From assembly GCA_946803715.1 (NCBI GenBank), contig CAMPET010000003.1, positions 1,002,016 through 1,037,427 on the forward strand: a stretch of DNA of 35,412 nucleotides, in the 5' to 3' direction. Below the pieces are notes generated by a model. It saw only the letters and a program-made list of their open reading frames with translations. It was not told where the DNA came from and searched no databases. A program made the position numbers and the translations under genes. The stretch's first letter is position 1. Each line of letters opens with the position of its first letter. Of this stretch, positions 1 through 12,300 are shown one piece after another. The stretch comes from Beroe ovata (Eukaryota; Ctenophora; Nuda; Beroida; Beroidae).

Positions 1-20
1 GTGTGTGTGTGTGTGTGTGT
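1..20. repeat. (GT)n microsatellite at window start
   Basis: Ten GT units open the window. The window also ends near a long GT tract at 35332-35364. Confidence 0.95.
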
Positions 21-2590
21 GATCTGTGTGCTTATACACTAAACACATAAGCTGGACTCTCACAGCAGCTGTTACACTATTATAATTTACACGTTACACA
101 CGTCTGCTCTCCCTCTATTATATACATCGTAATGATACACACCGTTTATTTCTAGGCGGTTTAACGTGCAGCGACCTAATCAGCGATTATTGCTACACGC
201 CGGTGTGGCTGAAGGAGAGAGAGAGGCAGGGAGGCCGGTGGTATGTGTAACATGTATTTCTTATATATAAATCACCGCCATCTTCCATTACATTTAACAA
301 TTTACACGTATCGATATACTGTCAAGTTGATAATATCGCACTTCTTATCACTAGGTAATAGCCAATAGGTAGTTCAATTGCACAGAATGGTGATACTTAT
401 GTCAGGTCCTTCGAACATGTCATTTGATGCGTAGACAATAAAATTGGACTCCTTGATTCGGATAAGATGAAATGCGAAAACAGTTTCATTACAAAGATAT
501 GATCATCATAGAGCTTCAAGCTACAGTGTTATGATACCTATTCATTTTAAACTAAGACTATACCTACTACTTCGGGTTTTGAAATCTGTGAATTGGTTAT
601 AAGTATGTTGATGGGCTATAATAAAAAGCTGTGCGCTGGTTTTCGAGCCATTGCCTCACTGAATTATACCCTATTGAGTAAAGATGACCAGTACTTGAAA
701 TTTTCACAATACACAATAGTCAAGTTGGTGTCGAAAGAAGATGCTTTCATAATTCTTTCTTCTTTACGAAACTGCAACAATCTGAGGAATTCTTGAGCAA
801 TGTTCTTCAAACATAGCCCGAGTATCTCACTGTATTCTCAATCAGATAGTCCCATTTGGGCTTTGGTGTCACTCTAGAAACATGAGATATGAAGTGCAGC
901 ACTTTAAGTGCTAGAACTCTGGAATGCTTCAATCCAAAGGTCGGGAGAATGGAATCAAAACAATCTTTCTAAAGCTCTCAATTCCCGCCATCATCATAAC
1001 ATCCACGGAAGAACTGATCATCATGCACACAGTTTTCAGTGTTAGTGTGTGTGTATGATATAGAGTATCTGTTTTGTCATATTGTTAGCCTGATACCCTG
1101 CGAGCAGCAGCTCGACCATTGCTCGACAAGGTGGTGACAGATTCTAACCAATGCAGCCTGGTGATTAGAGAGAATGTAAAGTGCATCAGCTGGTATGCTA
1201 CACACACACACACTCACTCTCTCTCCCTCTCCCATTACACTGACCAGTCAGCTATGTGAGTTATGTGACGTAACATACTGGCTCTCTCTCTCCGCCACCC
1301 AGCCTGCACTTCAAACCGAGTCAGAGATCCGCAGTCGCTCTCTAGCTAGCTCTCTCACTTTGAGTGAACCCCCGTTTCGTCATCATGTACACAATCCAGG
1401 CACTGAAACGGAAACATTATGTGTGTATGTGTGCATCTGGGATACGAATAGTACTTTCAGTACATACTTTAGAGCGTTCCCGCAGTAAGGTCGGGCATTT
1501 TATCCATGATCTATTAAACGATGAGACTAAACATAATTATAAATGATATATTGGATAGCTCATCAGCTGTATAATACAGATAGGTAGGGCAGTATTCAGT
1601 AGAAAGATGATCACGATCTATTACACTACAGATTCATGGGTAATGTGTAATGTGTATGTGGTGCAGTGAGTACTCTGTATTTTAGAACAAAAGCTAAACT
1701 CAGCACTATTGTGACCAGTACTATGGAGGATGGAGAATACAGCTATTTCTGTCGAAAGGGTGCTCGAATCAACCTCCTTTCATTCAAATGCTAGGATGAC
1801 CCTAAAGCAATGTCCATATCTCTTTCAAATTCCTGGTGAAGACGGGAGTATGTTCTGGGTCCCACAGGCCACATCCAAGAGAGGTGTTCACATACTTGGA
1901 AGCAGTTGAGATAACAATGCTATTCCTGTCAAAACATCTACCCCTGCAAAGAAACACAGAGAGACATCTCCATGTCACTATAGGAGGAAACACCTCTTTT
2001 ATCCTAGCCAAAGAAAATCTCACAAGTACCAGACAAACATCCGCCATTTATCGCTAACGAGTTGATTGTTTTACAACCTTCTATACTTGCAGAACGAACC
2101 TGACACATAGGTATTTGCCACTTGTTGCTCAACTAGTTAGTCCTAACTCCTATGTGCAATAGTTATATCAAAGAGCGAATGGTTTGGAGATCTTATTCCA
2201 GGTTATAAAGTTAATCACGTGTGAGCATAGGAACAAATGTACCATGTGATCTGTTATGCATAGAAACACGGCAACTTTCATTATCCTACAACAATACCAT
2301 TTAATGTATACTAGTAATGTGCCCGACCTATTTCTCTCCTATTGTTCCCTGAATTAGTGATTGTGTGCCCATTACAAAAGCTAGAGCGTGCGCCGTGTAG
2401 TCGTATAACTACTACCGGTTAACACACTCACTGTTCACGATATTTACACTACGAGACAAAAGACAACAGTTGTAGAGGGCGATATCCTAGGCTATTGAAA
2501 GGAGAGCTTTATGCTGCAGGAAAGTAGACACAAATACTACCTATAATAAGACTTAACCTTAAATAGTCGAGGAAGATGGAGTAGGTACCG

Positions 2591-2852
2591 CCTCTAATTT
2601 GCGCTTTTGAGGAAATAGGGGTTTCTACACTGGACACTGGTAAGTAATGAAGGTTTTCACCAAGGTACATTTCTAGTCCAGTAAAACATCTGAATGTCGA
2701 GGGTTTTCTTCTATAATAATTCCTCTAATTTGCGTTCTTGAGGAAATAGGGGTTTCTACACTGGATACTGGTAAGTAATGAAGTTTTTCACGAAGGTACA
2801 TTTTTAGTCCAGTAAAACATCTGAATGTCGATGGTTTTCTTCTATAATAATT
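2591..2852. repeat. 131-bp tandem duplication
   Basis: Two adjacent direct copies, 2591-2721 and 2722-2852, differ at only a few positions. Each begins with CCTCTAATTTGCG and ends with CTTCTATAATAATT. An open frame on the minus strand runs through both copies but resembles nothing known and is probably incidental. The low divergence points to a recent duplication. Confidence 0.9.
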
Positions 2853-5800
2853 CCGAACGTCATACAAGATATTAATAAGCTCGAAGATGAAGGCTGAAGC
2901 CCATATAAGCATTATATTTTGTGTTTCAAGAGCTCCAAACGTTCATGCTCCTACGTCAGCAATCAACAACCTATCAAAGTTTCAAGACAGACTGCTGAAA
3001 CTCTAAAGCTCGGTTAAAGCTTTGAGGATAATTAGAGAAGCAGGCAGAGTGGTTTCTTGGAACGGCTTTAGAATCCGTGTTCACTTGTTCCACAATGTGT
3101 TCTTCACACGGGTGTTACAAACATATATTTCATTACTGCTGCTGTCCTCTACAATTCCCATTGAGTATTGACACGTCAGTTGTACCTATTGCTCTATTTC
3201 AGAACAGCTGGTCCATCTCTGTGTAATATCTCAGTCTCTCGATCGAATATATTTAATATAATAGTACCGTGACACGGAGCTGTGTAAAGAAGAGAAGGAG
3301 GGGAGCCCCTTCTTTAGCTACAGCAGCAGCCGTGTTAAAGGAATATTATACTTGCATGGTGCATACCACCCCACTCTAGCCCTACAATGTACACACTCCA
3401 TAATTATACCATATACGGTATAAAAAGATCATCTGTGGGGAGGGGGAGAGAGAGAGCACCTAACAACAGGAGGCCGAGGGAGCTCTCTCTATCTAGCAGA
3501 ACTCTTACATCAGCCCTATACCTCTCTCTCTCTCCCTAGTCCCTCTCCTACCTATCCACAAAAGTCTCTTCCATCACGACTCAATGTTAGAATACAGTGT
3601 GTCTTAGGCAAAAGATAATCAGAAAGTGTGATTTGAGTACAAACACTGTATGTGTAACGGCTTTAAACACTGAACTGATCGAACACAGTATACACTAATA
3701 TTATACAGCCATAGCTCGTAAAAATTCTCAAGACCCTGTTGAAATATGTCAAAATTTGCCCCTACCACTACTTTTCATTGACGTCACTGTAACATAAACT
3801 GACAGCTTTGCATCTTTACCGCTATGGGTCATGAAAATAGTGGTCGTTTAAATGTGGACAAGCTCATCCAAGTGATACCAAGAATGCGTGTGTGCTCAGA
3901 CGCCTCATACCCTCCAGTAATTGACCACACCAAAGCATCCAACCCATACTCCATAGTCGCACACACTCACAACGCACACTCACAGCCGCACACTTAAAGA
4001 CACGCCCACACCCACACACACGCATACAGGAGCACACAAACACGCATTCAGACAAACACACAAGCCCACACTCATAGGTGGCAATGCCCAAGTGACAATT
4101 GCTAGCTATTCTGACATCTCATACACACACCATGGTACAAACTCACTTGTTAAACACATAGTGTATTGATAACAGATGTTTGAGTCATCAGTAATAATTG
4201 CTTCACATGCGAGTGTGTGTGTGTGTGTGTACTGTGTGTTTGTGTGAGGCACACATTGAAGTTATAATGTGTGGAACATAACGGAGAACAGAACAGTTGT
4301 GTTCTCAACAATGGGAACATCCATAGGTGATGAGGGAGGGGGCGAAACGATAATTGAAATAAATATTCTGGACAAAAACCGATCTCAAATGATTGGTTCG
4401 AAGTACAAGGGTTACCCATGAATTTGATATTGATCAAAATCTTATAAAGCAAATCAATAGGTACTGCAAGAAGCAGCAACACTTGTCCATCAAAATACCA
4501 CAAAGTTTACCACGTGATAAGGTGATATAAGACAACATTTGTGCAGATGCTCAACTGTACTTCCCGGCTGCTTACTGTGAGGTGTTTTGATCTTCACGGT
4601 AGCAGAGTTGCTGTTTTAGCTGAGTCGAGTAAGATAAGGGCATTCAACATGGATTTTTATCGCAAATTTAAAATCAGCAATTAACCAACTAGCTTACAAG
4701 GTACTAGCTTACTAGGTAGTGCTTTTTACTAGCTTATTAGGTATCGAGCTTTATAAAAAAACTACGGTCCCAGCACGAATGAGTGATTAAGATTAATGAT
4801 CCTATTTCAGAATCAATGATACTCACAACCAAATTATCAGATCTTTGCCTTGACAATATCGTATTGTGGCACGCTCACTTCAATAACAGCTCTCTAGTTT
4901 ATGCCCTAAGTGTCAAAGTGTTATTGCTCGCATAACATGCATATTGCATGTGGATAATGAATAATTGACGGGCTGATTACAAATCACATCCTCATTAGAA
5001 TGAACTCTGTGATGCCCGCATACCTATAATACCATCTTCAACATCGCATTCCAATTTGAATCGAGCATGAAAAAGCTGGAAAGTATCAGAGTGTGACGGA
5101 GTAATATTAAAAGGAGCCATACTAACAAGACTTATTCTCTAATTGGGAAAAGACAACCAACCAATTAGCCGTCGCCATGGAGTCACGTGATGAATAACAA
5201 GCCTGATTCTTATGAGGGAAATAGCTGTTACACATTTACACCAGCGAAATCGGACATGATTCATGACGAAAACCGTCTCTCATAAGAATCTAATACTACA
5301 TCATATCGAGTTAACCATGCACAATGGACGTACAGTTAACATGGTAACTTGGCTGAAACCTACAAATGCTGATCCGAAGAACATTTTTTCGATACCCAAG
5401 GGAGACTTATCAGTAATCTGATATCAAACTCCAATTTTCCGAGTCTGCACAAAACTCCAGAAAACAGTTTAAACTGTAAACTCGACTTGTTTAGAGTCAT
5501 AACACATAGTGACACTCAGAAGCCTTATCGTAATTCATAATGATGCTTCACCTCCAAATTGTAGCTAAGTAAGAATATCTTAGTGCGAAACTTAAAGATG
5601 CTTTCCATTGGGTAGACACTAGATAAAGATAAAAGATCATAATCATTTCATGGCAATAGGTATCCATTATCCCTTATAAACACAAATATGTAACATAGAA
5701 TATATAGGTAATGCATGAGCATAATGCCTCACTGAACTATTCGATCACCTTGCACGAATTGAGCAATAGAAATTCATATCCTCCCTATGATTATGCTATA

Positions 5801-6317
5801 CGACTGGCATAGGTACCGAGGGAGAGTCTTGAGCCACACCTTGGGGAAGGACAGGAAGGGAGATCACATGACACACTCCAAGAAGGGACGAGGAGATCAG
5901 GTGACGTGATGGGTGCTGATCATCGTATTGCATTGTTGGATAATATGTTGAAGACGTATCAAGCGCCTTTATCAGCATGGCTGGATATCAATCAATGCAG
6001 AGTGGCAGTTATGGGATGGGTAAGGGCAATACCCTATTTCCAAGCTCAGTGTCTCCTCACTGAATGTGGTGGTAGATCTCTACTCTCAAACATGGGAGCT
6101 GAAAGAGTTCTTTTCAATTTTACGGATTTTCTCCGTCCTCACAAAATTACAGATGTTATCGTCAATCTCAATGTGTTTAGTAGCCAAACTGTCCGGCTCT
6201 ACCCTAGCTATGACCTCAATCCGAAAGTCATGTATTCAAATGAAGAGAGAGCTCACAGCATTGTGTGTGTAAGTGTATGTATTACTATAGAGGAGCTGCT
6301 TGATTTGATTAGCTGCT

Positions 6318-6322
<5 letters not shown>

Positions 6323-6362
<40 letters not shown>

Positions 6363-6454
6363 TGTGGGGGNCATATACTAGTGTAAATATAGAACACGGC
6401 AGATGGTACTGTGTGACGTGTGTGTGTGTGTGCGTGTGTGTGTGTGTGTGTGTG
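6323..6454. repeat. Compound GT microsatellite with an undetermined base
   Basis: Two long GT tracts (6323-6361 and 6418-6454) flank unique sequence that contains the only N of the window, at 6371. The repeats probably caused the uncertain base call, so tract lengths here may be wrong. Confidence 0.95.
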
Positions 6455-6656
6455 GGTTGTATGTGCAGTATGCTGGAACATGGGTACAAAAGGTACTCAA
6501 TAAACATCACAGGGTCGACTCAGCTATAAAGACATGAACTGTTTGTGATAGATCAAGAATGTTACCTTGTTGACTGGAACGATGTCCTTGAGTTTAGAGA
6601 AGCAATCAGTAACCAAGTTCAACTGAACTTCTACGTCAATCAGCTGTGGGGGAGTC

Positions 6657-6690
6657 TTTTGCTGTGTCAAAGTGATTCGACACAGCAAAA
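6657..6690. repeat. Perfect 12-bp inverted repeat (hairpin)
   Basis: TTTTGCTGTGTC at 6657-6668 is followed by a 10-base loop and its exact reverse complement at 6679-6690. No oligo-T tract or gene context explains it. It may be a remnant of a short palindromic element. Confidence 0.85.
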
Positions 6691-8979
6691 TGTTAGTAAT
6701 GATTACGATAGTAGGTATCATAACTCTACCATTACCCTACCCACTTTCCTTTTCTGAGACCAGCATTCTGTCATTAATACATACACACCCCCAATCTGCA
6801 TTGTTAGACGTTTTTCATGTGGCATGGAACCCACTCAACCATGAACTAGAAATAAGCATTGAGCATGCGAGATACGTCGTCAGTCGTAAATCTCGTACAC
6901 TCAAATTTCAGAAAGGGTCTAATGCGGTCAAAAGGCTTTAACAAAAGATTGATTGGAATTCATTAATCCTCGATTACCGTCCTAATTTCATAGTTCATGA
7001 TCATTGATCATGGATAATTTGGATATACATGATGTTTATTGTTTAATCAATAATTGTATGCTATGTCAAAAGACCCTCACAACACCACCCATAACCCAGA
7101 ATAGACACATTCAGAAATTCAGATTTCGCGAAATGAAACGAGGAGTTCACGAGAACCAAAATAAATCATACTATTATACTGTGTGCACAAAGAGAAAAGG
7201 TACAAAACACACACTCACAAAGTTTTCACAACACCGAGGGCAGCACACAACCAGCCAGCGCAACAGCAGAGAGAGAGAGAGAGCAAAACTTCCGAGGTAG
7301 GAGTGACACGTGTGAAACATGATTCACATGGTAATGTGATGGCACGGTGCACGGTGACGATTGCACGTGCAAACAGAAAGAGTAGGAGGACGCAGCTCTG
7401 TACGAAGTGGTTGGTTGTGTGCCTTCACACGGAGTGTGCATTTGCGTGTTGCACTTAAGATGCTACACATGTAATATGTATATCATACCAAAATAAACAT
7501 GAGAAAACATTGATTGTAGTATAATATGTATATTGTCGAATTGATAAAATATCGAGATGATAATATATCATGGCAAGAAACTCTGTTCTTAAACGAATCA
7601 TGCAGCTCGCGCCAGGATCAAATTTGCCCGGGCTGATCGAAGGATGTGTCTGTTTAAGCTATGCACTATGTTGTTCCTCAAATTCAAATTTTCTCTTCAA
7701 AATTGTAATGCTCGGCGTAGCATGAGAGTAGACGGAATTGTTATTAACGGAACGCCAGTCTCAAACACAATTACAAAAATAAACAAAATTGAGATGAAAG
7801 TTTCAAGAAAACTAATTTCGCAAACCTAAACAACAACGTTGGTGTTCTATGTAACACATTGCTATGGTATATCATAAAATGAAATGGCACGAACATAGAT
7901 GCAATAAATTTCACAATATCATAATTATTTTAGATCACGTGTTTTCATGAAGATTATCAAATATATAATATTAATCATCAATGAGTGGCAGAAGCAATAT
8001 TGCCCCCGTTCTCACGAAGATTATGCTGTATGGATAATATGTAAGGCTAAATTAATGTCAATCAAATTCAAATTCACTCAATAAATAAGGATGGGATCGG
8101 TATTCCAGCTCATCTGAATTTTATACCCAATTACGCCCTCCCCATACCAGTATTGTGTTAAAATTGTAGGAACCCAAAAAAGTTTTGCACAATTTCTTAC
8201 AGCCGATCACCATTCTAGAGATCAAATTACTAACGGGATACTACAGATTCATTAATAGCATACGAAATTCTAGCGTAAAATTGTAAAGAGTCAAAAGAAG
8301 AAGTCAACAGAAAATCTATGGAGTTGAAGTTGATCTATAGATTTAAGGTGTCATTGATTCACAAACACACTTGAGACATTTCCGTAATCAACGTCGTAGG
8401 TAGGTATCGGGTTGAATGCATTTTCATTGGGTGGTACCATTTTAAGAAGTTCATGCACGAGGGAATGTATACATTATTGTCAAACCAAGACATCAATGAG
8501 AGGGTGTTGCGTGTAACTTATCATCACTACATATATCATTCACGAGAAGCCCTCAATATGCAGTTTGATATAGTTCAGTCATTCGAACAAACTATTTTTG
8601 CGTTCTTTACAGCAAGTTAGACTAGAGTACAGCTGAATCTGAGACCAACAACTGTTCATGCTATCAACAAAAGGGAAGCCAAGGTACTCCAATGATAAGT
8701 ATATTATAATTCTTATGATGTACTATATCCATAAAATATCATGATAGTTATGCTATTATGATTACAATCATTCCTTCAGATCAACGACTGAATGCATTAT
8801 CTTTATCTCCTGCATTCAAATTCAATCTTAATACATTTTCCATGGAGCTTATCGCAGTTTTTAAAGAAGTCCCTTGCATCATTATATAGCCATCACTTTG
8901 AGTTCAAATATTCTCTAAATATAGCACGCAGAGAAGGCGATTAAAAATCACTCTACCTTATCCAAATAAAACATTTTAT

Positions 8980-9240
8980 TTAAAACAAATATAGGTTCAT
9001 GTATATCCGAGCAATATCGCTTTCGTCATATCTAGATGTTTGATACGACATATAACAGAATAGTAACAAAAGGCAAAGAGCAGGAATGCCAACAGAGCTA
9101 ATCATCTCAGTTACGTTGCGAAGATCACAAACTTGAACCAAGTCACAGGGTACGAGATTCAAGCATGGATACAGACATCACAGCGAACTGGGCCCATGAT
9201 GATAAGAGCAGGGTTGGCATGCCTGGTGTTCTCAGCCTAA
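8980..9240 (-). other. Ambiguous open stretch, possible terminal exon
   Basis: On the minus strand a frame without an ATG ends in a hydrophobic segment (VGIPALCLLLLFCYMSYQ) and a stop that overlaps an AATAAA signal. Upstream, at about 9230, is an acceptor-like TTTTAG. However, a second minus frame from the same acceptor and two plus-strand frames are also open over the same 180 bp, so no frame can be chosen by eye. Treat it as an undecided exon candidate, not a gene. Confidence 0.2.
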
Positions 9241-11217
9241 AAGTTGACATATTAAGTATAATCTATAGCGATGTAATGAATTCCAGCCATGTAAAAGTTA
9301 TGTTATAATATTAATAATATCAATGATTATAGTAAAGATAGTTGTCTACATCCATTGTTTTTCTCCGTGAGTAGAAAGCAGCTATCCGTGACATGAAACT
9401 TTATCAAAACTACTCTCGAAAGTGAAGGATAAATCTTCAATCCGTGTTGAATACGACAACACAGAGTAATACAACTGAAACAAAATATAGTAGCACTCTC
9501 AAACCATTAACTAAAATTACCACAAAGTTTTGAAATGGTTAGAGGATAATGGCGAACCTTAGTCAACAATCGAAACAAGAGAGCCATTTTTCGTCATCAG
9601 CTGGTCAATTCTTGTGTGGGTACCTTGGTATCCCAAAGCCACTGTTGCCCCAGGGGAGGTTAGCCCCCACAGTGGCTTCAAGAGACACCAGAAACACCAC
9701 AAAGTAAGCTTATCAGGCCTCCGAAACATGTTTGATCATCGAAGTGTAAAATAGACCTGACAGCCCATTGACCACATCAGAAAAATTGCTACTATTAACA
9801 AATAAACTGTGGCATGTCCAGAATATAAAATTCTACATTCTACACGTGCATGCTAAAATACGGTATTTTCCAGACATGCGAGTACCTTGGCTGCCGACTT
9901 CCCAATGATAGTAACATTTTAGCATTCATGAATTACCTTTTTGAGCTGCAACTCCTACATAACAATCAGTAACCAAACATCCACAACATCCACATAAAGC
10001 TGTTGATGAGTAGCGTCTGTTAACAGATCTACTTATGAGCTTTGTGGGAAATATGATATCAATAGTTTATCGAAGAGATAGGAGAAGATATGCTCTAACT
10101 TCCTACTGAACCATCTTGATTATCACCAATATCAATGCAACTTACGGAAATGTCTCAAGTGGAGAACTGTTTTGCGTGTGTGTCTGTGTGTGTGGGCATA
10201 CTCCATATACAGCAGATGATAATGATATGTATAATGACTAAAATCTAATTAGTGTCCAGCAATTACTTACCTATGCAGCATTATGGGAAACTAAATTGAA
10301 TGTTATTAATTCATAATGGATATATCCTAGCAAATCCATTAAAATCAATCAAGATAAGTTTGTCATAACTAACATAATAGTGATCGGCTGACCCTTCAAC
10401 AACAAACCCGTCCCCTAGACCGATATTTCGAATTTTGTGAGATAATCACTCAATCGGGGTAAACCAATTGGCGTTACCCGTTATGTCAGATAGTGGAATA
10501 TTCATAGGTACCTCCAAGACTGCTGCAGATGAGTGAGTGTGGCCCAATTGTGCAATACTCCCTCTAGGAGTATTGCACAACACACACTCGTCCAAGCTAG
10601 CCTCGTACCTACATACCGACCCTTACTTCTTCTTCAAGGATTCCAGAACAGAAAACTGATCAACAGCTCTTGAGTGCTGATAAAGTAAGATGTATTAGTA
10701 AAGTTGGAACTTTAATGATCACAGGAAGTTTGAATCTTGTTGCCCGGCTTTAGAATACATGTCATAACATATTATGATGTTCATGTGCTTTAGAATCAAT
10801 TTAGGAGTGGTGGATGATATTGTGTTTGAATATTGGTAGGAATCATTTAACAATCACGTATTAATACAGGTTGTGCTGGGTGATCGATTGTAGCAGTTAG
10901 CTGTTGCAGTTTTGTTGCTTGGTAGCGACTATAGTAATATCTAAGATGATTGTGCTTCAAAAGAAAATAAGAGATGTAACCCAAATAAAGGAGTGATAGA
11001 ATTTAGATGAATGGTGAGTAATAGGTATCTATCTTTCTCAAAAATTTACCTATAGTTATACCGGTTAAAAAGTGTATTTGTGTATCAAAGTGCTTTCGTA
11101 ATAGGTGATTAAATCAATTATAAATAAAAAGATGGTTGAATGCTCAAATCGCAGATAAAAAGTAAGAACTTATAATATAAACTTTGCAAGTATATTATAT
11201 CATAGTAGGTATAAACA
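9241..11217. other. Intergenic, hairpins only
   Basis: No gene is supported. It holds an inverted repeat at 9636-9678 (arms AAGCCACTGT and ACAGTGGCTT), a short GT-rich tract near 10175-10195 and a longer hairpin at 10535-10589. Confidence 0.55.
10535..10589. repeat. Long hairpin with perfect 14-bp core stem
   Basis: TTGTGCAATACTCC at 10548-10561, a 5-base loop CTCTA, then the exact complement at 10567-10580. Beyond a small internal loop, GAGTGTG (10535-10541) pairs with CACACTC (10583-10589), giving about 21 paired bases. The shape would suit a small-RNA precursor or a miniature palindromic element; sequence alone does not decide. Confidence 0.8.
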
Positions 11218-12300
11218 TCAGAAGAGTCCGCAGTCTTTAAGGTTATTTTTAATGATGACATCTGTAACTGCGTCGAAAACAAACTGGATATTACCAGTGT
11301 CTGTTGCACAGGTGAAGTGTGTATAGATTTCTTTTCCATCTTTCTTGTTTAGGACCTCAAACTTGATTTGAATATATTGCGCTGCTTCCCCATAAGTATT
11401 TGCACCTTGGTACTCAGGGAAGCATTTACTCAGGGGGTACTTAGTTATCTTGGCCTCAAAGAGATCCATTTTGTTCAAGAATAGTATGATTGATGTGTTT
11501 GTAAACCACTTATTGTTGCAGATAGAGTCAAACAATTTCATGCTTTCATGCATCCTATTCATGCCCTCATCTTCAGCAAGTTTTAAGTCATATGCACTAA
11601 GTGAAGCACAAAAGATTATTGCAGTTACTCCTTCAAAACAGTGAATCCACTTCCGCCTCTCAGATCGCTGACCACCAACATCAAACATGCAAAACTGTAG
11701 GCCCTTGTGACTGAACTTTTGTTCCACGATTCCAGTTGTTCTCACTCGAGACCTCAGAACATCCTGCTCATTTGGAAGGAAGTCAGAATCACATATCCTG
11801 TCAATGTCATCAAGATAGTACTGTGCAGAATCATTAAGTTGATACTCATTTGACCTTCCAAAGCACTCCTGAATATTCTCATTAGTCCATAGCCTCTTTA
11901 TACAATCTTGAATCTCTTCTGTCAGTATGACTTCCTCACCCTCAATCTCATCACGGTATTTGAGAACTGTTATTGCATCGGCTGCTCGGCCAGAGTCCTT
12001 GATATCAACTGGAGGGCTGATTGTGGAAAGGGCTTGAATGATGCTGCAGATTGAGTTGAGGGTGTTGTCGTGAATAATCGGGACATAATACCTACGTTCC
12101 TCTTCCGAGTAGCCTGCTTTGTGAATGATGGTCATCTGTTTGACTATTGTGGACTTTCCTGATTCTCCTGCACCAAGCAGAAGAAGTTTCACCTCGCGAG
12201 CAGCACGCTCCCCATCAAATTTCAGCTGACGGTCTAGTGCCTTGCTGTGCTCAATCGCATTTTTATCGACTCCCTCCAGGGCTGACGCTGTACACCCCAT
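11218..12300 (-). CDS. G-protein alpha subunit, Gi-like, intronless copy 1
   Basis: Encodes a 360-residue heterotrimeric G-protein alpha subunit, which binds GTP, couples receptors to effectors and acts on the inner face of the plasma membrane. The start was placed at MGCTAS because the Gly2/Cys3 pair is the usual myristoylation/palmitoylation signal; the frame stays open only three codons further upstream without ATG. Visible motifs: P-loop GAGESGKST at 43-51, switch I RVRTTG with the catalytic Arg185, switch II DVGGQ with Gln211, FLNKMD base-recognition motif, TCAT, and the tail [10 protein letters not shown]. Cys357, fourth from the end, is the pertussis-toxin ADP-ribosylation position of the Gi class. 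Length is normal for Gi (about 354). The gene has no introns, unlike typical animal Gi genes, suggesting a retrocopy. All catalytic residues are intact, so it looks functional. I am sure of the family, less of the subclass. Confidence 0.96.
   Translation of the reverse strand: MGCTASALEGVDKNAIEHSKALDRQLKFDGERAAREVKLLLLGAGESGKSTIVKQMTIIHKAGYSEEERRYYVPIIHDNTLNSICSIIQALSTISPPVDIKDSGRAADAITVLKYRDEIEGEEVILTEEIQDCIKRLWTNENIQECFGRSNEYQLNDSAQYYLDDIDRICDSDFLPNEQDVLRSRVRTTGIVEQKFSHKGLQFCMFDVGGQRSERRKWIHCFEGVTAIIFCASLSAYDLKLAEDEGMNRMHESMKLFDSICNNKWFTNTSIILFLNKMDLFEAKITKYPLSKCFPEYQGANTYGEAAQYIQIKFEVLNKKDGKEIYTHFTCATDTGNIQFVFDAVTDVIIKNNLKDCGLF

Larger units (their letters stand above)
1..8979. other. Gene-poor stretch, no supported gene
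   Basis: I see no coding region I can defend. Open frames are short, several run through GT/CA microsatellites, and none shows a recognisable domain. Contents worth naming: GT repeats at 1-20, 4213-4230, 6323-6361 and 6418-6454, a single undetermined base at 6371, CA-rich DNA at 3960-4080, a 131-bp tandem duplication at 2591-2852, and a perfect 12-bp hairpin at 6657-6690. Exons of a gene with long introns could be missed here. Confidence 0.6.

Noticed and set aside
1195-1488. 97-codon frame starting MLHTHTLTLSPS
   Set aside because: Driven by CA and CT-rich simple sequence.
5906-6529. 207-codon plus-strand open frame
   Set aside because: It owes its second half to GT microsatellites and an N, and its first half shows no domain or splice pattern; the opposite strand is equally open for part of it.
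8980-9240. Transmembrane-like peptide as part of a receptor gene
   Set aside because: The frame has no ATG, and at least three other frames over the same bases are open, so the hydrophobic segment alone is not enough to call a gene.
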